Source: Mycoavidus cysteinexigens | Lineage (GTDB): Bacteria > Pseudomonadota > Gammaproteobacteria > Burkholderiales > Burkholderiaceae | Reading direction: 5' to 3' | DNA length: 64,000 nucleotides | Assembly: GCF_003966915.1 (NCBI RefSeq) | Contig: NZ_AP018150.1 | Span: 1,736,001-1,800,000, forward strand | Shown here: positions 25,657-35,603 of the stretch, piece by piece | How positions within the stretch are numbered: the first letter of the stretch is position 1 | Layout: every line of letters starts with the position of its first letter | Program-made: the position numbers and the translations under genes | The notes under the pieces: model-generated | The model's database searches: none | The model's input: only the letters and a program-made list of their open reading frames with translations | Told to the model about the DNA's origin: nothing

Positions 25657-26425
25657 GCGCGCTCGCGTACTACGGTCAACAAAACTCAACCGTCGAGCCG
25701 AAGTCGCTTACCGCAATCAGTTGTTGAGCCTGGTGAAACAGATGCATCAGCGCGTTAAAGAAGAGATTTTGCCGATCTTGAAAGAACCAGAGGACGGCTA
25801 TACGCAGGATGCGTTATCAGAATCGCTCGTTCAACGGATTCAAGCGGCATTAGAGCGTATCTCTCGAGCCTTTCTAGCGTTGATTGCCCGCGCACACCGT
25901 TGGGCGCACCGCATGGTCGAGCAGGTCGATGAAGACAACCGCACGGCGCTGATTGGCAGTATTCGCTATGCCTTTGGCATCGATATCGCCCCATTACTGA
26001 ATGTTCCGACACTCAATGCGCCTTTGCAGTTGGCGATGGCAACGAACGTCCACTTGATCCAGTCGATTCCACAGCGTTACTTTGAATCACTCCGCACCGC
26101 CGTTTTAACCAGCACTCTGGAAGGACGCCGCTACACCGAGCTGGCTAAGGATATTCAGAAACTCACGCATACAACCGAAAAACGGGCGCGCCTGATTGCT
26201 CGAGACCAAACCGCTAAAACCCACGCAGCCATTGCCCAAGCTAGACAAACCGCACTGGGGATCACCGAATACGAATGGCAAACCAGTGGCGATGAACGCG
26301 TGCGAGACAGTCACGCAGATAACGATGGCAAACGATTTAAATGGGAGAACCCACCTGAGTCCGGCCACCCTGGTCACGAGATTGCTTGCCGCTGTGTCGC
26401 CTTACCCATTATTGACTTAACATGA
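25592..26425 (+). CDS. Phage head morphogenesis protein (SPP1 gp7 / MuF-like)
   Basis: 277 aa minor capsid protein. The C-terminal MuF domain is diagnostic: [56 protein letters not shown]. The N-terminal half is helical. The first codons overlap the portal gene end by 65 bp. The stop overlaps the next start. Confidence 0.9.
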   Translation: MNLTLPALIKAHLKHTTKRQPKRARVLRSTKLNRRAEVAYRNQLLSLVKQMHQRVKEEILPILKEPEDGYTQDALSESLVQRIQAALERISRAFLALIARAHRWAHRMVEQVDEDNRTALIGSIRYAFGIDIAPLLNVPTLNAPLQLAMATNVHLIQSIPQRYFESLRTAVLTSTLEGRRYTELAKDIQKLTHTTEKRARLIARDQTAKTHAAIAQARQTALGITEYEWQTSGDERVRDSHADNDGKRFKWENPPESGHPGHEIACRCVALPIIDLT

Positions 26426-27522
26426 TCGAAATTTTAGATAGCCGGCCCTCTGAGCGAACCTACACGCCAGAGGGTTTTTTAATTGCGCCCGCCAAGCTTG
26501 CACGCAGTGGTATTCAATCGTATCGCGCCGTCGAGTTTTCCGACGGATCCGGCGATCCGATGCGCATTCTGAATATCTATCGCCCGCCCGAAGAAGTCTT
26601 TGCGCCCGAATCTCTGGCTTCTTATGAAGGCGCGCCGCTCACGAACGACCATCCACCCTCTTTCTTTGTCACCGCCGATAACTGGCGGCATCTCGCGCTG
26701 GGCTTTGTGCGCAATATCCGGCAGCAAGAGGGTTATGTCGTCGGAGACTTGATCGTACAAGACAAAAGTGCCATTGCCCTGATTGAAAGCGGCAAGGTGG
26801 GGCTCTCCGCAGGCTATCAATCTCAAAAGGATATGACGCCTGGCATCACGCCCGATGGACAGCCCTATGACGGCATTCAAAGAAATATTCGCGTCAACCA
26901 TATCGCACTCACGCGCACCCCTCGTTGCGGTCCCACCTGCCGCATTGAAGATTCTAACTCTCATGGAGAACCTCTTATGTCTGACACACCCGATCAAACC
27001 ACGACTCAAAGCACCGATACAACAACCGCTGTTCAGACAGCCCCTACGCCTTGCCATGACTGCGGCGAGATACAAAATCAAATGGATGCGCTGACTGAAA
27101 CGATTAAAAAGCTCGAAACCGAAAACCATATCCTACGCCAGAAAGAAGCTACCCCCGCGGTGCGCGATGCCTGGATTGCCGACTGGGCTGAAACCGTGAC
27201 CGATGCTAAGCAGTTAATGCCCGCGATCACGACGACCGATAAAAGTTGTCATGCGATCCGGCACGAAGTGGTTAAGCAGCTTTATCCGAAGCACAAACCC
27301 GTAGTCGATGCGCTGCTCGCCGGACACACGCTCGATAACGCCGACGAGGTCATGATTCAACGCGCTTTTAAAGTGTTAAGCGCGATACCTCAAGGCACCC
27401 CACGCCGTGATCCGGTTCTAGATGCACTGAACACCCAACTGAACACCGATAGCCGCCCGTTAGACCCACAGACTGCCCGCACGCAATACATTCAGCAGCT
27501 ACAAGCAACCTATACCGCTTAA
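26422..27522 (+). CDS. DUF2213 protein: capsid protease/scaffold
   Basis: 366 aa. The N-terminal 170 residues match DUF2213 ([73 protein letters not shown]), a family taken to be the prohead protease. The C-terminal half contains a coiled coil ([20 protein letters not shown]) typical of a fused scaffold. Directly precedes the decoration and major capsid genes. Confidence 0.85.
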   Translation: MIEILDSRPSERTYTPEGFLIAPAKLARSGIQSYRAVEFSDGSGDPMRILNIYRPPEEVFAPESLASYEGAPLTNDHPPSFFVTADNWRHLALGFVRNIRQQEGYVVGDLIVQDKSAIALIESGKVGLSAGYQSQKDMTPGITPDGQPYDGIQRNIRVNHIALTRTPRCGPTCRIEDSNSHGEPLMSDTPDQTTTQSTDTTTAVQTAPTPCHDCGEIQNQMDALTETIKKLETENHILRQKEATPAVRDAWIADWAETVTDAKQLMPAITTTDKSCHAIRHEVVKQLYPKHKPVVDALLAGHTLDNADEVMIQRAFKVLSAIPQGTPRRDPVLDALNTQLNTDSRPLDPQTARTQYIQQLQATYTA

Positions 27523-27548
27523 CTTTTTTATTCAATCAGGAGTTTTTT

Positions 27549-28058
27549 ATGTCAATTCAACTCGCCGACTATGGTGATGCACAGCTCGAGCGGGGTATCC
27601 CTGGACTCGAGGCCGATAATGGCCCCAACAGTATTGTGAACCGCCGTAATGCCAGTACTGCTGAGATTGACTTTGGTTTAGCAGTTGCCGCAGGTGCTGA
27701 CGCAGATACTGCGGTGTTGCCTTCTACAGGCTGCCGCATCATCGGTTTAAGCGTGCGCCACGCTACGATGCAAGCGAATCAAACCGGCAACGTCAGCTAT
27801 GCGCCCAAAGCTACCGTACCCGTCATGGAAATTGGACGGCTATGGGCCATCGCTAAAAACCCTGTCAGCCCAGGTGACGCAGTGACGACCGACGCGACGG
27901 GCGCACTCTCCACCGGCACGGCAATAGCCGTCCCTGGCGCTCTATGGGAAACCCAAGCCGCGGCCGGAGCGATTGCGCGCGTGCGGATTAACCTCCTCCC
28001 CCCTATGCCCGCCGCCTCCAGCTCGTCTAAAAAGACTACCTCAACCCAAGTTGAATAA
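27549..28058 (+). CDS. Capsid cement/decoration protein (DUF2190-like)
   Basis: 169 aa, Ala/Gly-rich beta protein with VMEIGRLWAIAKNPVSPGDA and LWETQAAAGAIARVRINLLP, the pattern of structural cement (gp24-like) proteins that stabilise expanded heads. RBS AGGAG upstream. Position just before the major capsid gene supports this. Confidence 0.78.
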   Translation: MSIQLADYGDAQLERGIPGLEADNGPNSIVNRRNASTAEIDFGLAVAAGADADTAVLPSTGCRIIGLSVRHATMQANQTGNVSYAPKATVPVMEIGRLWAIAKNPVSPGDAVTTDATGALSTGTAIAVPGALWETQAAAGAIARVRINLLPPMPAASSSSKKTTSTQVE

Positions 28059-28088
28059 CCCCCCCTTCTTCTTTTATTCTATTGAATT

Positions 28089-29057
28089 ATGCCGAACAAA
28101 ATTCTTGCTGATGCGCTCAGCCGCACGTCTATTTTCCAAGACGCCAGCCTTATCCAAGATTCCTCTCAAGCCCTGGCTTTCTTAACCGGACAACTCGAAT
28201 CTGTTGAAACACAGATTTACCAAAAAAAGCGTGCTCTTCTGGATTATGAAGCGCTGCTACCGATCTCAACCTCTGCCGGCCAATGGGCCACTTCGATTAC
28301 CTATCGCATGAAGGATTTTGCCGGCCAAGGCCAGCGCCATAGCGGCAAAGGCGACGATATTCCTCGGGTCGATGTTCATTATGATACAAAATCCATACCG
28401 GTCATCTCAGGCTCAATTGGCTATGCGTATACTTTTAACGAATTGCGCATGTCCGCTAAATTAAACTTAGCCATTGACCAAGATCGGGCTGAGGCCGCTT
28501 TTTATGCCTATCGCGCTCATCTCAACCAGGTAGGATTGTTTGGCGAAAAAGAACTCACCGGTTTATTCAACTCTCCCTTTGTCCCTCAAGTCCAAGCCGG
28601 TGTCGGTAGCTGGACAACAGCGACGCCTGAACAGGTTTTAAAAGAACTCAACGAAGTGATTACGCAAGTCTGGACACAGACCAAGCGCAATAGCACACCC
28701 AATACGATCATTTTGCCTGGGGCGCACTACGCGCATCTTGCCAGCACACCGCGCAGCAAAGGATCGGATAAAACCATTTTGCAATACGTGCGCGAGAACA
28801 ATATCGCCAAAGCCGAGAAGAATATCGATATTGACTTTCGAGGCGGCATTGACCTCGATCGCGCAGGTCAAAATCAAAGCACACGGATGATGGTTTACGA
28901 GAAAGATCCCGTCAATCTCGCTTTTCATATCCCCATGCCGCTGATGTTCCATGCGCCAGAGCAACGCGGATTGGAATTACTCATCAACGGCGAATACAAA
29001 TACTCCGGTGTTGAATTCCGTTATCCGAAGTCCGCTTTGTATATCGATGGGATTTAA
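28089..29057 (+). CDS. Major capsid protein (DUF2184 family)
   Basis: 322 aa HK97-fold capsid subunit. Family signatures: DYEALLPISTSAGQWATSIT, GKGDDIPRVDVHYDTKSIPV, and C-terminal FHIPMPLMFHAPEQRGLELL. Length and position after the cement protein agree with DUF2184 capsid genes of contractile-tail phages. Confidence 0.9.
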   Translation: MPNKILADALSRTSIFQDASLIQDSSQALAFLTGQLESVETQIYQKKRALLDYEALLPISTSAGQWATSITYRMKDFAGQGQRHSGKGDDIPRVDVHYDTKSIPVISGSIGYAYTFNELRMSAKLNLAIDQDRAEAAFYAYRAHLNQVGLFGEKELTGLFNSPFVPQVQAGVGSWTTATPEQVLKELNEVITQVWTQTKRNSTPNTIILPGAHYAHLASTPRSKGSDKTILQYVRENNIAKAEKNIDIDFRGGIDLDRAGQNQSTRMMVYEKDPVNLAFHIPMPLMFHAPEQRGLELLINGEYKYSGVEFRYPKSALYIDGI

Positions 29058-29420
29058 ATGGCCATTACACCGGCTGACGTTAAAGCGCGCTTTCCTGTGC
29101 TCGATGCGGTGGAAGAGGCACAGCTTCAACTGCTGATTGATGATACGCGCCCCTTCTTTAATATCGAACGTTGGGGCGCGTTTTATCCGCGGGGGGCCTG
29201 TCTATTGGTCGCACACTTCTGGAGCATGCAGCAGAAAGTCGACAAGGGCGAAACCGCTCCAGTTCATGCCATTACATCTCGTAAAGCCGGCGAGGTTCAG
29301 CTTAACTATGCGTCCCCGAGCCCGCTAGAGATGCAAGATGCTTGGCTCGCAGCCACCAGCTACGGTCAACAATATCTTAGCTTGCGCAAACAGGTGGGCT
29401 TTGGCGCGCTCGTGGTGTGA
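29058..29420 (+). CDS. Head-tail connector (DUF4054)
   Basis: 120 aa. DUF4054 pattern ITPADVKARFPVLDAVEEAQ, LVAHFWSMQQKVDKGE and AATSYGQQYLSLRKQVGFGA. It begins immediately after the capsid gene stop. Adaptor protein between portal and tail in related phages. Confidence 0.85.
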   Translation: MAITPADVKARFPVLDAVEEAQLQLLIDDTRPFFNIERWGAFYPRGACLLVAHFWSMQQKVDKGETAPVHAITSRKAGEVQLNYASPSPLEMQDAWLAATSYGQQYLSLRKQVGFGALVV

Positions 29421-29422
29421 CG

Positions 29423-29884
29423 ATGAACTTTTCTAAATTGGATGGGCTGCTCAATCGAATCAAAGCGTTGGGCCAGAAAGAAATTTGTGTCGGCGTCATT
29501 GCTAAAACCGCACCACGCAAGGATCAAAAAGCCCGCTTCAGTAACGCTCAAATCGCTGCTGTGCATGAATTTGGCGCACCCAACAAAGGCATTCCCGCAC
29601 GGCCCTTTCTGCGAACAACGCTGATTAACAACAAGCAGGCCTATACCGATGCACTCGCCACACAGATGCGTAAAACGGTGAGGCAGCGGCAATCGGCTGA
29701 ACAGGCCTATCAGGCGGTTGGCCTTAAGGCAACAAGCGATGTCCAGCATGAAATCCGCCATGGCGCGCATACACCTTTAAAGACTACGACGATTCAGCGT
29801 AAAAAATCCAGCCAGCCGCTCATTGATATTGGTCAACTGCACCAGTCGATCACCTCTATCGTGCGAGAGGTCAATGAATCTTAA
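29423..29884 (+). CDS. Head-tail joining / neck protein (HK97 gp10-like)
   Basis: 153 aa with KEICVGVIAKTAPRKDQKA, IAAVHEFGAPNKGIPARPFL and a C-terminal PLIDIGQLHQSITSIV, the layout of gp10/minor tail completion proteins. ATG at 29423 chosen over a GTG at 29417 within the upstream stop overlap. Confidence 0.8.
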   Translation: MNFSKLDGLLNRIKALGQKEICVGVIAKTAPRKDQKARFSNAQIAAVHEFGAPNKGIPARPFLRTTLINNKQAYTDALATQMRKTVRQRQSAEQAYQAVGLKATSDVQHEIRHGAHTPLKTTTIQRKKSSQPLIDIGQLHQSITSIVREVNES

Positions 29885-30242
29885 GGCACTCTTTGATGAA
29901 AGTGAACTGACGCGGCGCATCACCCTTTCTCGCCGATATGGTCAGCATCATCCCGATCATGGCGAGTGGTTAGAACGGTATTACATGCTCGAGATCACCG
30001 CGATTGTCTATCCCGCTGGGCAAGATGATTTGCTCAAACTGCCCGAAGGCGAGCGCTATTTGCCTGCGATTCGAATTCTAAGCCAAGAACCCCTGATCGA
30101 AGGCGATATTGCACTGCATCAAAATCACCGCTGGCGCTTAACTCAGTTGTCTAACTTCTCTCACTATGGCTACTACGACGCAACAGCAGTTCGACATGAA
30201 GGCACTGCGCAGCCTACTGCGCGAGGTTTTGTCGTTACCTAG
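29874..30242 (+). CDS. Putative neck/tail completion protein
   Basis: 122 aa, starts LKALFDESELTRRITLSRRY with a beta-rich remainder (ERYYMLEITAIVYPAGQDDL). Sits between the gp10-like and terminator genes, as small neck proteins do. Start at 29874 has GAGAGG upstream and overlaps the preceding stop. Family not firmly recognised. Confidence 0.6.
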   Translation: MNLKALFDESELTRRITLSRRYGQHHPDHGEWLERYYMLEITAIVYPAGQDDLLKLPEGERYLPAIRILSQEPLIEGDIALHQNHRWRLTQLSNFSHYGYYDATAVRHEGTAQPTARGFVVT

Positions 30243-30666
30243 TGGCGCTGTACGACCAAGCTATCAGGCTGGACCGACTGGCGCTGAACCCTGTGTGATC
30301 GTTTCTGTGCTGACTTCCGTTGAAATCGGCACCACCCGACAAGCGTTTGATGGCGCACGTGAAATAGAGCGCTTAAGCACTGCACGACTGACCACCGTAT
30401 CGATCGAAGCCTTCGGAGAAAACGCCTACGCACTGATGCAAACGCTCACGACACTGTTACAAGCCAGCTCGACTCAGTCCATGCTGCGCACCCGCTTAAA
30501 CGCCGGTTTAGTCACCCTCTCGCCGTTACGCGAATTAACGACAATCGTTGGCGCCGGCTCCGAAGAACGCGCTCAGTTTGATGCCACTTTCTCGCACTCT
30601 GATTGCGTTGAGATCGATTTAAAACGAATTGAGCATGCCTCCGTTCTGACGCGCTCAGATATTTAA
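30166..30666 (+). CDS. Neck terminator-like protein (LIC_12616 family)
   Basis: 166 aa, with VRPSYQAGPTGAEPCVIVSV and VEIDLKRIEHASVLTRSDI-like C-terminus, resembling the phage neck terminator protein gp12-like/LIC_12616 family. Overlaps the preceding gene by 77 bp in another frame. Just upstream of the sheath gene, the usual place. Confidence 0.7.
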   Translation: MATTTQQQFDMKALRSLLREVLSLPSGAVRPSYQAGPTGAEPCVIVSVLTSVEIGTTRQAFDGAREIERLSTARLTTVSIEAFGENAYALMQTLTTLLQASSTQSMLRTRLNAGLVTLSPLRELTTIVGAGSEERAQFDATFSHSDCVEIDLKRIEHASVLTRSDI

Positions 30667-30683
30667 TTTTTTGGAGAATTTAT

Positions 30684-32207
30684 ATGGCGACTTCGCTGCC
30701 TCTTAGCGAAATTATCAATGTTCAACTCAACGTCCAACCCCTCGCCCCAAGCCGACGGGATTTTGGCGTGTTGAATCTAATGACCCCTGAAGCCGGTCAG
30801 GTGTTTAATGATGCCCATACGCTGTATGCTGAATACGCGAATGCCAACAGCGTTGAGCAAGCGTTTGGCAGCCATAGTGTCACCGCTCAGGCCGCTCGCC
30901 TATTCTTTGCTCAAACCCCACGCCCTAAACGCCTGGTGGTTTCGCGCTGGGTGCGCATCAAACGCACGTTAGCTGCAACTCACTCTAAACTCTATGGCGG
31001 ACCGATGACCGCCCCGTTAGAACAACTCAAAGCGATCTCTGTCGGCTATTTCTCGATTAAGGTCGGTTCCTCCCTTAAAAACTACTCCAAAATCAATCTT
31101 TCTAGCGCCAATACGCATGAAGAAATAGCAACCCTGATCACTGCTAAAACCTCCGCCGATAAACTCACCGTGCATTGGGACAGTACGGGCCGGCGCTTTA
31201 TCGTCGAAGTGGATCAAGCCGGCGCAAGTCGTACATTAAGTTTAATGAACAGCGATGGGCAGCCGCTGACGGTAAGTAGCTCGCCCTCTTATTTAGGCAC
31301 CCTTCTTAAGCTCGATAGCGCGGATGCTTATTCAGTCGCCGGCACCGATGCGGTCACCCTTGAAGCGCAATCCCTCACCGAAGCGCTCTCACAGCTTGAG
31401 GCCCGCTTTAATCACTGGTATGCCCTTAACATTCTTCACCCCTTAACTGATGTCCAAATCAAAGAGGTGGCGAATTGGGTGCTCGCTGCCGATAAAAAGA
31501 TTTTGGGGATCACGACTTCGAACCCTCAGCACCTGGAACCCAGCTTTTTAAATGTATTTAAGCAGTTGGCGGATCAGAAGAATGAACGCGTCGTCGCTTT
31601 GTATGACAAAGATAATCCCCATGCAGTGTTGAGCTGGCTCGCACGCGCTTTATCCGTGAACTTCGCGGGCAATAACACGACGATCACAATGAAGTTTAAA
31701 CAACTGCCTGGTGTCACCCCGCATCCGCTCACGCTGACCGAAGCCAGTCAATGCAAAGCCTTAGGGATCAACTATTACACCTATTTCGATGAAACCGCGA
31801 TGGTTGCCGAAGGGACGGTATTAGGCGGGCGCTTCTTTGATGAGGTGCACAGCCTCGATTGGTTTGTTGATGCCGTACAGAAAGAAGTCGTCGCCACATT
31901 ACACCGCAGTCCTACCAAGATTCCGCTGACGGATGCAGGCACCCATCAGCTCTTAGTGGCCGTTGAAAGCGTCTGCCGCGAAGGCGTGCGCAATGGCGCG
32001 TTTGCCGCAGGGGTGTGGCGGGGTGATCCGTTTGGGCATTTACACACCGGCGAGCGGCTTGAAGAAGGCTTTTATGTCTGGGTCGATACTGTTGATCGCC
32101 TCTCCAGCAGTGACCGTGAAGCCCGCAAAGCGCCCCCGATTCAAGTGGCGCTGAAACTCGCTGGCGCGATTCATGCCGCTGACATTCTTGTGAACTTTGA
32201 TCGTTAA
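30684..32207 (+). CDS. Tail sheath protein (DUF3383)
   Basis: 507 aa contractile sheath subunit. DUF3383 features: LPLSEIINVQLNVQPLAPSR at the start, a central variable domain, FAGNNTTITMKFKQLPGVTP and a C-terminal RKAPPIQVALKLAGAIHAAD. RBS TGGAG upstream. Defines the phage as a myovirus. Confidence 0.88.
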   Translation: MATSLPLSEIINVQLNVQPLAPSRRDFGVLNLMTPEAGQVFNDAHTLYAEYANANSVEQAFGSHSVTAQAARLFFAQTPRPKRLVVSRWVRIKRTLAATHSKLYGGPMTAPLEQLKAISVGYFSIKVGSSLKNYSKINLSSANTHEEIATLITAKTSADKLTVHWDSTGRRFIVEVDQAGASRTLSLMNSDGQPLTVSSSPSYLGTLLKLDSADAYSVAGTDAVTLEAQSLTEALSQLEARFNHWYALNILHPLTDVQIKEVANWVLAADKKILGITTSNPQHLEPSFLNVFKQLADQKNERVVALYDKDNPHAVLSWLARALSVNFAGNNTTITMKFKQLPGVTPHPLTLTEASQCKALGINYYTYFDETAMVAEGTVLGGRFFDEVHSLDWFVDAVQKEVVATLHRSPTKIPLTDAGTHQLLVAVESVCREGVRNGAFAAGVWRGDPFGHLHTGERLEEGFYVWVDTVDRLSSSDREARKAPPIQVALKLAGAIHAADILVNFDR

Positions 32208-32212
32208 TTCCT

Positions 32213-32653
32213 ATGAGTACTACTTTTAGTCCCCGCGAAGTCTCTGTTTTAATCAATGGCGTGCGCCTTACCGATTGGAGTGACGGCAACGATGTGATTC
32301 AGGCTAAATTGAATGCTGATGCCGGTAGCTACACGATGGGCGCCAATGGCACTGGTGTTTTTATTGCGAATCCCGACCAGTCCGGCACGCTGACCCTAAA
32401 AATTAAACAGCAGAGCCCCGATAACCATTATTTAGATCGTTTATTTAAGCAGCAGCGATCAACCATCAAAACATTTATTCCCTTGACGCTCTCCATTGTC
32501 GATTTACTCAATGATGACAAAGTCAGCGGCTTAAACGGCTATTTCACCACCTCACCCGACTATACGCGAGGCATGGGCCATAACGCGGTCACCTGGACGC
32601 TGGTGTTTGAACAACTCACGATTACTTTAGAAAAAGGATTGGCTCACTCATGA
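32213..32653 (+). CDS. Tail tube protein (DUF3277)
   Basis: 146 aa beta-barrel tube subunit, with REVSVLINGVRLTDWSDGND, the DUF3277-like VFIANPDQSGTLTLKIKQQS and DYTRGMGHNAVTWTLVFEQL. It follows the sheath by 5 bp, the universal sheath-tube order. Confidence 0.87.
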   Translation: MSTTFSPREVSVLINGVRLTDWSDGNDVIQAKLNADAGSYTMGANGTGVFIANPDQSGTLTLKIKQQSPDNHYLDRLFKQQRSTIKTFIPLTLSIVDLLNDDKVSGLNGYFTTSPDYTRGMGHNAVTWTLVFEQLTITLEKGLAHS

Positions 32654-33051
32654 AAACCCATCAATTCGAACTGGATGGCATCACCTATCGCATGACGCCC
32701 GCGAACGCGATGGCTGGCTGGACCGCTTTAAAGCAAGCTGGCAAATTACTTGAGGGGATTAAGGTTTCGCCTCAGAGTCAGGGCGAGATCGAAATCGGCA
32801 CGCTTTTAGCTCATTTAGGCAGCCCGCAAGTCGCTGAGATCGAACGTCTGATTTATGAACATACGACTGTTCAAGCCAATCAAGATAAACCTTTTAGGCT
32901 CGCCCATCAGCTTGAGACCCATTTTAATCAGCACCGCTCGCACCTCATCCGCATTTTGCTGGAAGGCTGTAAGGTGCAATTCGCCGATTTTTTCAAAGGG
33001 GGCGCTTGGAACAGTCTAAGCGCCCTCATGCCCACTCCGGTTCAGACCTAA
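32650..33051 (+). CDS. Tail assembly chaperone, short form
   Basis: 133 aa (HQFELDGITYRMTPANAMAG, GTLLAHLGSPQVAEIERLI) typical of phage_TAC proteins that coat the tape measure during assembly. ATGA overlap with the tube gene. The gene contains a T TTT TTC slippery site 20 codons before its stop, giving a longer form by frameshift. Confidence 0.82.
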   Translation: MKTHQFELDGITYRMTPANAMAGWTALKQAGKLLEGIKVSPQSQGEIEIGTLLAHLGSPQVAEIERLIYEHTTVQANQDKPFRLAHQLETHFNQHRSHLIRILLEGCKVQFADFFKGGAWNSLSALMPTPVQT

Positions 33052-33209
33052 TCGACTGGTTTATTTGGCTACCCATTATGCGCCAATTCTGCACCCTGAA
33101 TGAACTGCGTTCTGTTTATACGCTGTCTGACTTAGTCGAGTTTCATCAGACCATAGCGCAGTGGGACACCATTCAAACCAAACTGACTCAAAACACCCAT
33201 GGTCGTTGA
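32650..33209 (+). CDS. Tail assembly chaperone, predicted -1 frameshift fusion (G/GT-like)
   Basis: After codons TTT TTC at 32989-32994 the -1 frame stays open (QRGRLEQSKRPHAHSG...) through LIDWFIWLPIMRQFCTLNEL to a stop at 33209. This would give a long form of about 185 aa. The extension (RSVYTLSDLVEFHQTIAQWD) resembles the second tail-chaperone frame of many myoviruses. It overlaps the tape-measure start by 11 bp. The frameshift is predicted, not shown. Confidence 0.7.
32988..32994 (+). promoter_or_regulatory. Predicted -1 ribosomal slippery site
   Basis: TTTTTTC in the phase X-XXY-YYZ relative to the chaperone frame. Codon 114 is TTT and codon 115 TTC, and both tRNAs could re-pair in the -1 frame. 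No obvious strong downstream stem was worked out. Confidence 0.6.
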
Positions 33210-34863
33210 TGAATTTCTCTTTAAGCTCGGCGTCGTCGCGGATCTTAAGCAAGCCCGGCACTTTCGCCAAACGCTCTCCGATGTCGCCCGCACCGCTTCG
33301 ATTGCTACAACCGCCGTGGGCGCATTGGCAGGCGGCCTCACCGCTTTCTTTGCCAAAGCGTTGAACGGCCTCAATACGCTGAATCAAGCGGCACGCGAAA
33401 CCGGCGTCAGCGCCGAATATTTACAGCAACTCGGCTTTGCTGCGGCGCAAAATGGCGCTTCTCTTGAAGCGGCCACCGCTTCCGTACGCGGACTCTCTAA
33501 AGTCATTGGCGAGGCAGCGGATGGGATAGGACGCGGTGCACGCGCCTTTGAGCATTACGGCTTAAGCGCCAAAAACGCCAATGGCTCGATTAAATCCGTC
33601 ACGCAGATGATGGGCGAATTGCAGGAAAAAATGCAGCGCCTCTCTGATCCTCAGCGCAGCGCCTTCTTACAAAAGATGGGCATCGATGCGGCGATGCTGC
33701 AAACGCTGCGCTTATCCAAAGCTGAGCTGCACGAGTTGATGCAAGAGGCACAGGATTTAGGCATCGCGACACAAGAGCAGGCGGATAGGGCTTCTGCCTG
33801 GGGCGATGCAATGATGCGCATAAGCTGGGTATTCAAGTCTTTACGTACACAAATCGCGTTGGGCCTAGCGCCTCAGTTACTTCTACTCGCGGATCGCTTC
33901 AAAGCCTTTTTGTTACGTCATAAAGAACTCATTCGGGATGGACTGCGTCGATTCATTGACATCCTGTTTGCTGCCGTACAAGCGCTGGTTCATACAGGGT
34001 CTGCGATGGATCGCGTGATCCGCCATACGATCGGCTGGAAAGCGGCTCTATGGGCATTGGTCGGTGTCTTAGCCTGGGTCAAGCGCGCAACGATGGCCGC
34101 ATTTGTCGTCAATCCCGTTGCGTGGCTCGCTGCGGCTATCGCAGGGCTAATTGTCTTGATCGATGACTTGATGACCCATCTCCGAGGCGGTGAAGCCTCT
34201 TTGGCCAGATTTTGGGATTGGCTTGGAAACGGGATCAACTATGCCCAAGAAGCTTTTGCTCAATGCTGCAACTATTTAACTCGGTTTCAAAAGACGCTGG
34301 CGCAGGTATCCAGCAAAATTAAAGCTCTTATCAATTCAACCTGGGCACAGCTCGTTCAATTGATTCGTCAAACTTGGAAAAGCCTTTTAGCCAAAAGTAC
34401 CGCACTTGTTGCCCGCCTTAAAACACTCTTTCTCTCGCTCTTGGAATCCGCTCGCACGCTATGGACGAATATCACGGATGGGATTGCTCAGGCTTTTGAA
34501 ACGGCCTTTAACCGCATACAGTGCGCCTGGGACAACGTGTTTGGATGGATCTCGAAAGGGTGGGCCAAACTTCAATCCAGCTTCCGTTGGATGGGCGAAA
34601 AACTGAATCTGACACAAGCCATTGATATTTCTCAAGCCGTCAACCTGGCTTCGGCTTCCGCTCATCCAGCTGCGCATCAAAGTAACACTGTGACCCACCA
34701 TACGACACATCATGCGCAGCGCACTCAGCAACAGACAGTCAATCAAGACATTAAAATTCATATCGCCTCTTCTGATCCCGTCGCCGCAGGCCGCGCCACT
34801 GTGGAGGCACTGCGTCAACAACGCATTGCTACACATAATAGCCACAGTGCGGCCAAACTATGA
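33199..34863 (+). CDS. Tape measure protein
   Basis: 554 aa, short for a tape measure, matching a short tail. Starts with VDEFLFKLGVVADLKQARHF, then Ala-rich coiled coils (VSAEYLQQLGFAAAQNGASL, LSDPQRSAFLQKMGIDAAML). Membrane-like helices (AALWALVGVLAWVKRATMAA, PVAWLAAAIAGLIVLIDDLM) and a Gln/His-rich tail follow. Position after the chaperone pair is diagnostic. Confidence 0.9.
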   Translation: MVVDEFLFKLGVVADLKQARHFRQTLSDVARTASIATTAVGALAGGLTAFFAKALNGLNTLNQAARETGVSAEYLQQLGFAAAQNGASLEAATASVRGLSKVIGEAADGIGRGARAFEHYGLSAKNANGSIKSVTQMMGELQEKMQRLSDPQRSAFLQKMGIDAAMLQTLRLSKAELHELMQEAQDLGIATQEQADRASAWGDAMMRISWVFKSLRTQIALGLAPQLLLLADRFKAFLLRHKELIRDGLRRFIDILFAAVQALVHTGSAMDRVIRHTIGWKAALWALVGVLAWVKRATMAAFVVNPVAWLAAAIAGLIVLIDDLMTHLRGGEASLARFWDWLGNGINYAQEAFAQCCNYLTRFQKTLAQVSSKIKALINSTWAQLVQLIRQTWKSLLAKSTALVARLKTLFLSLLESARTLWTNITDGIAQAFETAFNRIQCAWDNVFGWISKGWAKLQSSFRWMGEKLNLTQAIDISQAVNLASASAHPAAHQSNTVTHHTTHHAQRTQQQTVNQDIKIHIASSDPVAAGRATVEALRQQRIATHNSHSAAKL

Positions 34864-35600
34864 CGATCTCAGTGATGCACCGCCGCATCGGCACCGTCAC
34901 ACTCGATGCAACGCTCGCTGAGCAACATCAGTCGGTGTTACGCATTTCTGAAAACCCGATTGAATCCGGTGCGTTGATTGCCGATCATGCAGCGCTTGAA
35001 CCCAAACAGATTACGATCACTGGGATTGTGACCGATTACCAGCCACCGCCTGCAATCCCAACCGGTATGACGGGGGCGCTGCTACGCCAAAGTCCAGACT
35101 TTTTTAATCAGCTCCCTTTACCGACCGAAGTCAAATCAGTCACGATGCAGGCGGCTTCTCGGATTCAGCGAGAGTTAGGTTCTGCGCGCACCCTTCAGCA
35201 GTCAATCGCTAACAGCCTAGAGCAGGCGCGCCCCCTCGTTCCCTGGTTGCCAGCCTGGAGCGGAGTCGATTCCAGCTCGACTCAGGAGCGTGTACAGCAG
35301 GTGTATGAAGCACTGCTGGAATTACAACGGTCCATTGAACCCATTGAGATTATGACGGGCGCCAGGCTCTACAGCAATATGCTGCTACAGGCGATTAGCC
35401 TAAATCAGATGCAAGAGGGCGTGGCGGAATTCACTTTGACGTGCCGAGAAATCATGATCGTCAATACGCACGCCATCGCAGGCGTCAAACAGGCTTCTGG
35501 CAGAGCCGGCAAGCAAGCCGCCGCTAAAACGCAAAAAGGCAAAGTGCAACTCCAGCCCGCCGATAAAAAGAAGTCTTTGCTGAAGCATCTATTGGGCTAA
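34860..35600 (+). CDS. Baseplate Dit-like tail protein
   Basis: 246 aa. The start (IGTVTLDATLAEQHQSVLRI, ALEPKQITITGIVTDYQPPP) and the C-terminal EIMTGARLYSNMLLQAISLN fit the Dit-like phage tail domain found after tape measures of short-tailed myoviruses. The last 35 residues are Lys-rich. ATGA overlap with the tape measure. Confidence 0.72.
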   Translation: MTISVMHRRIGTVTLDATLAEQHQSVLRISENPIESGALIADHAALEPKQITITGIVTDYQPPPAIPTGMTGALLRQSPDFFNQLPLPTEVKSVTMQAASRIQRELGSARTLQQSIANSLEQARPLVPWLPAWSGVDSSSTQERVQQVYEALLELQRSIEPIEIMTGARLYSNMLLQAISLNQMQEGVAEFTLTCREIMIVNTHAIAGVKQASGRAGKQAAAKTQKGKVQLQPADKKKSLLKHLLG

Positions 35601-35603
35601 GCC

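Noticed and set aside
26479-27129. Leftward 216-aa frame
   Set aside because: Antisense of the DUF2213 gene with no recognisable features.
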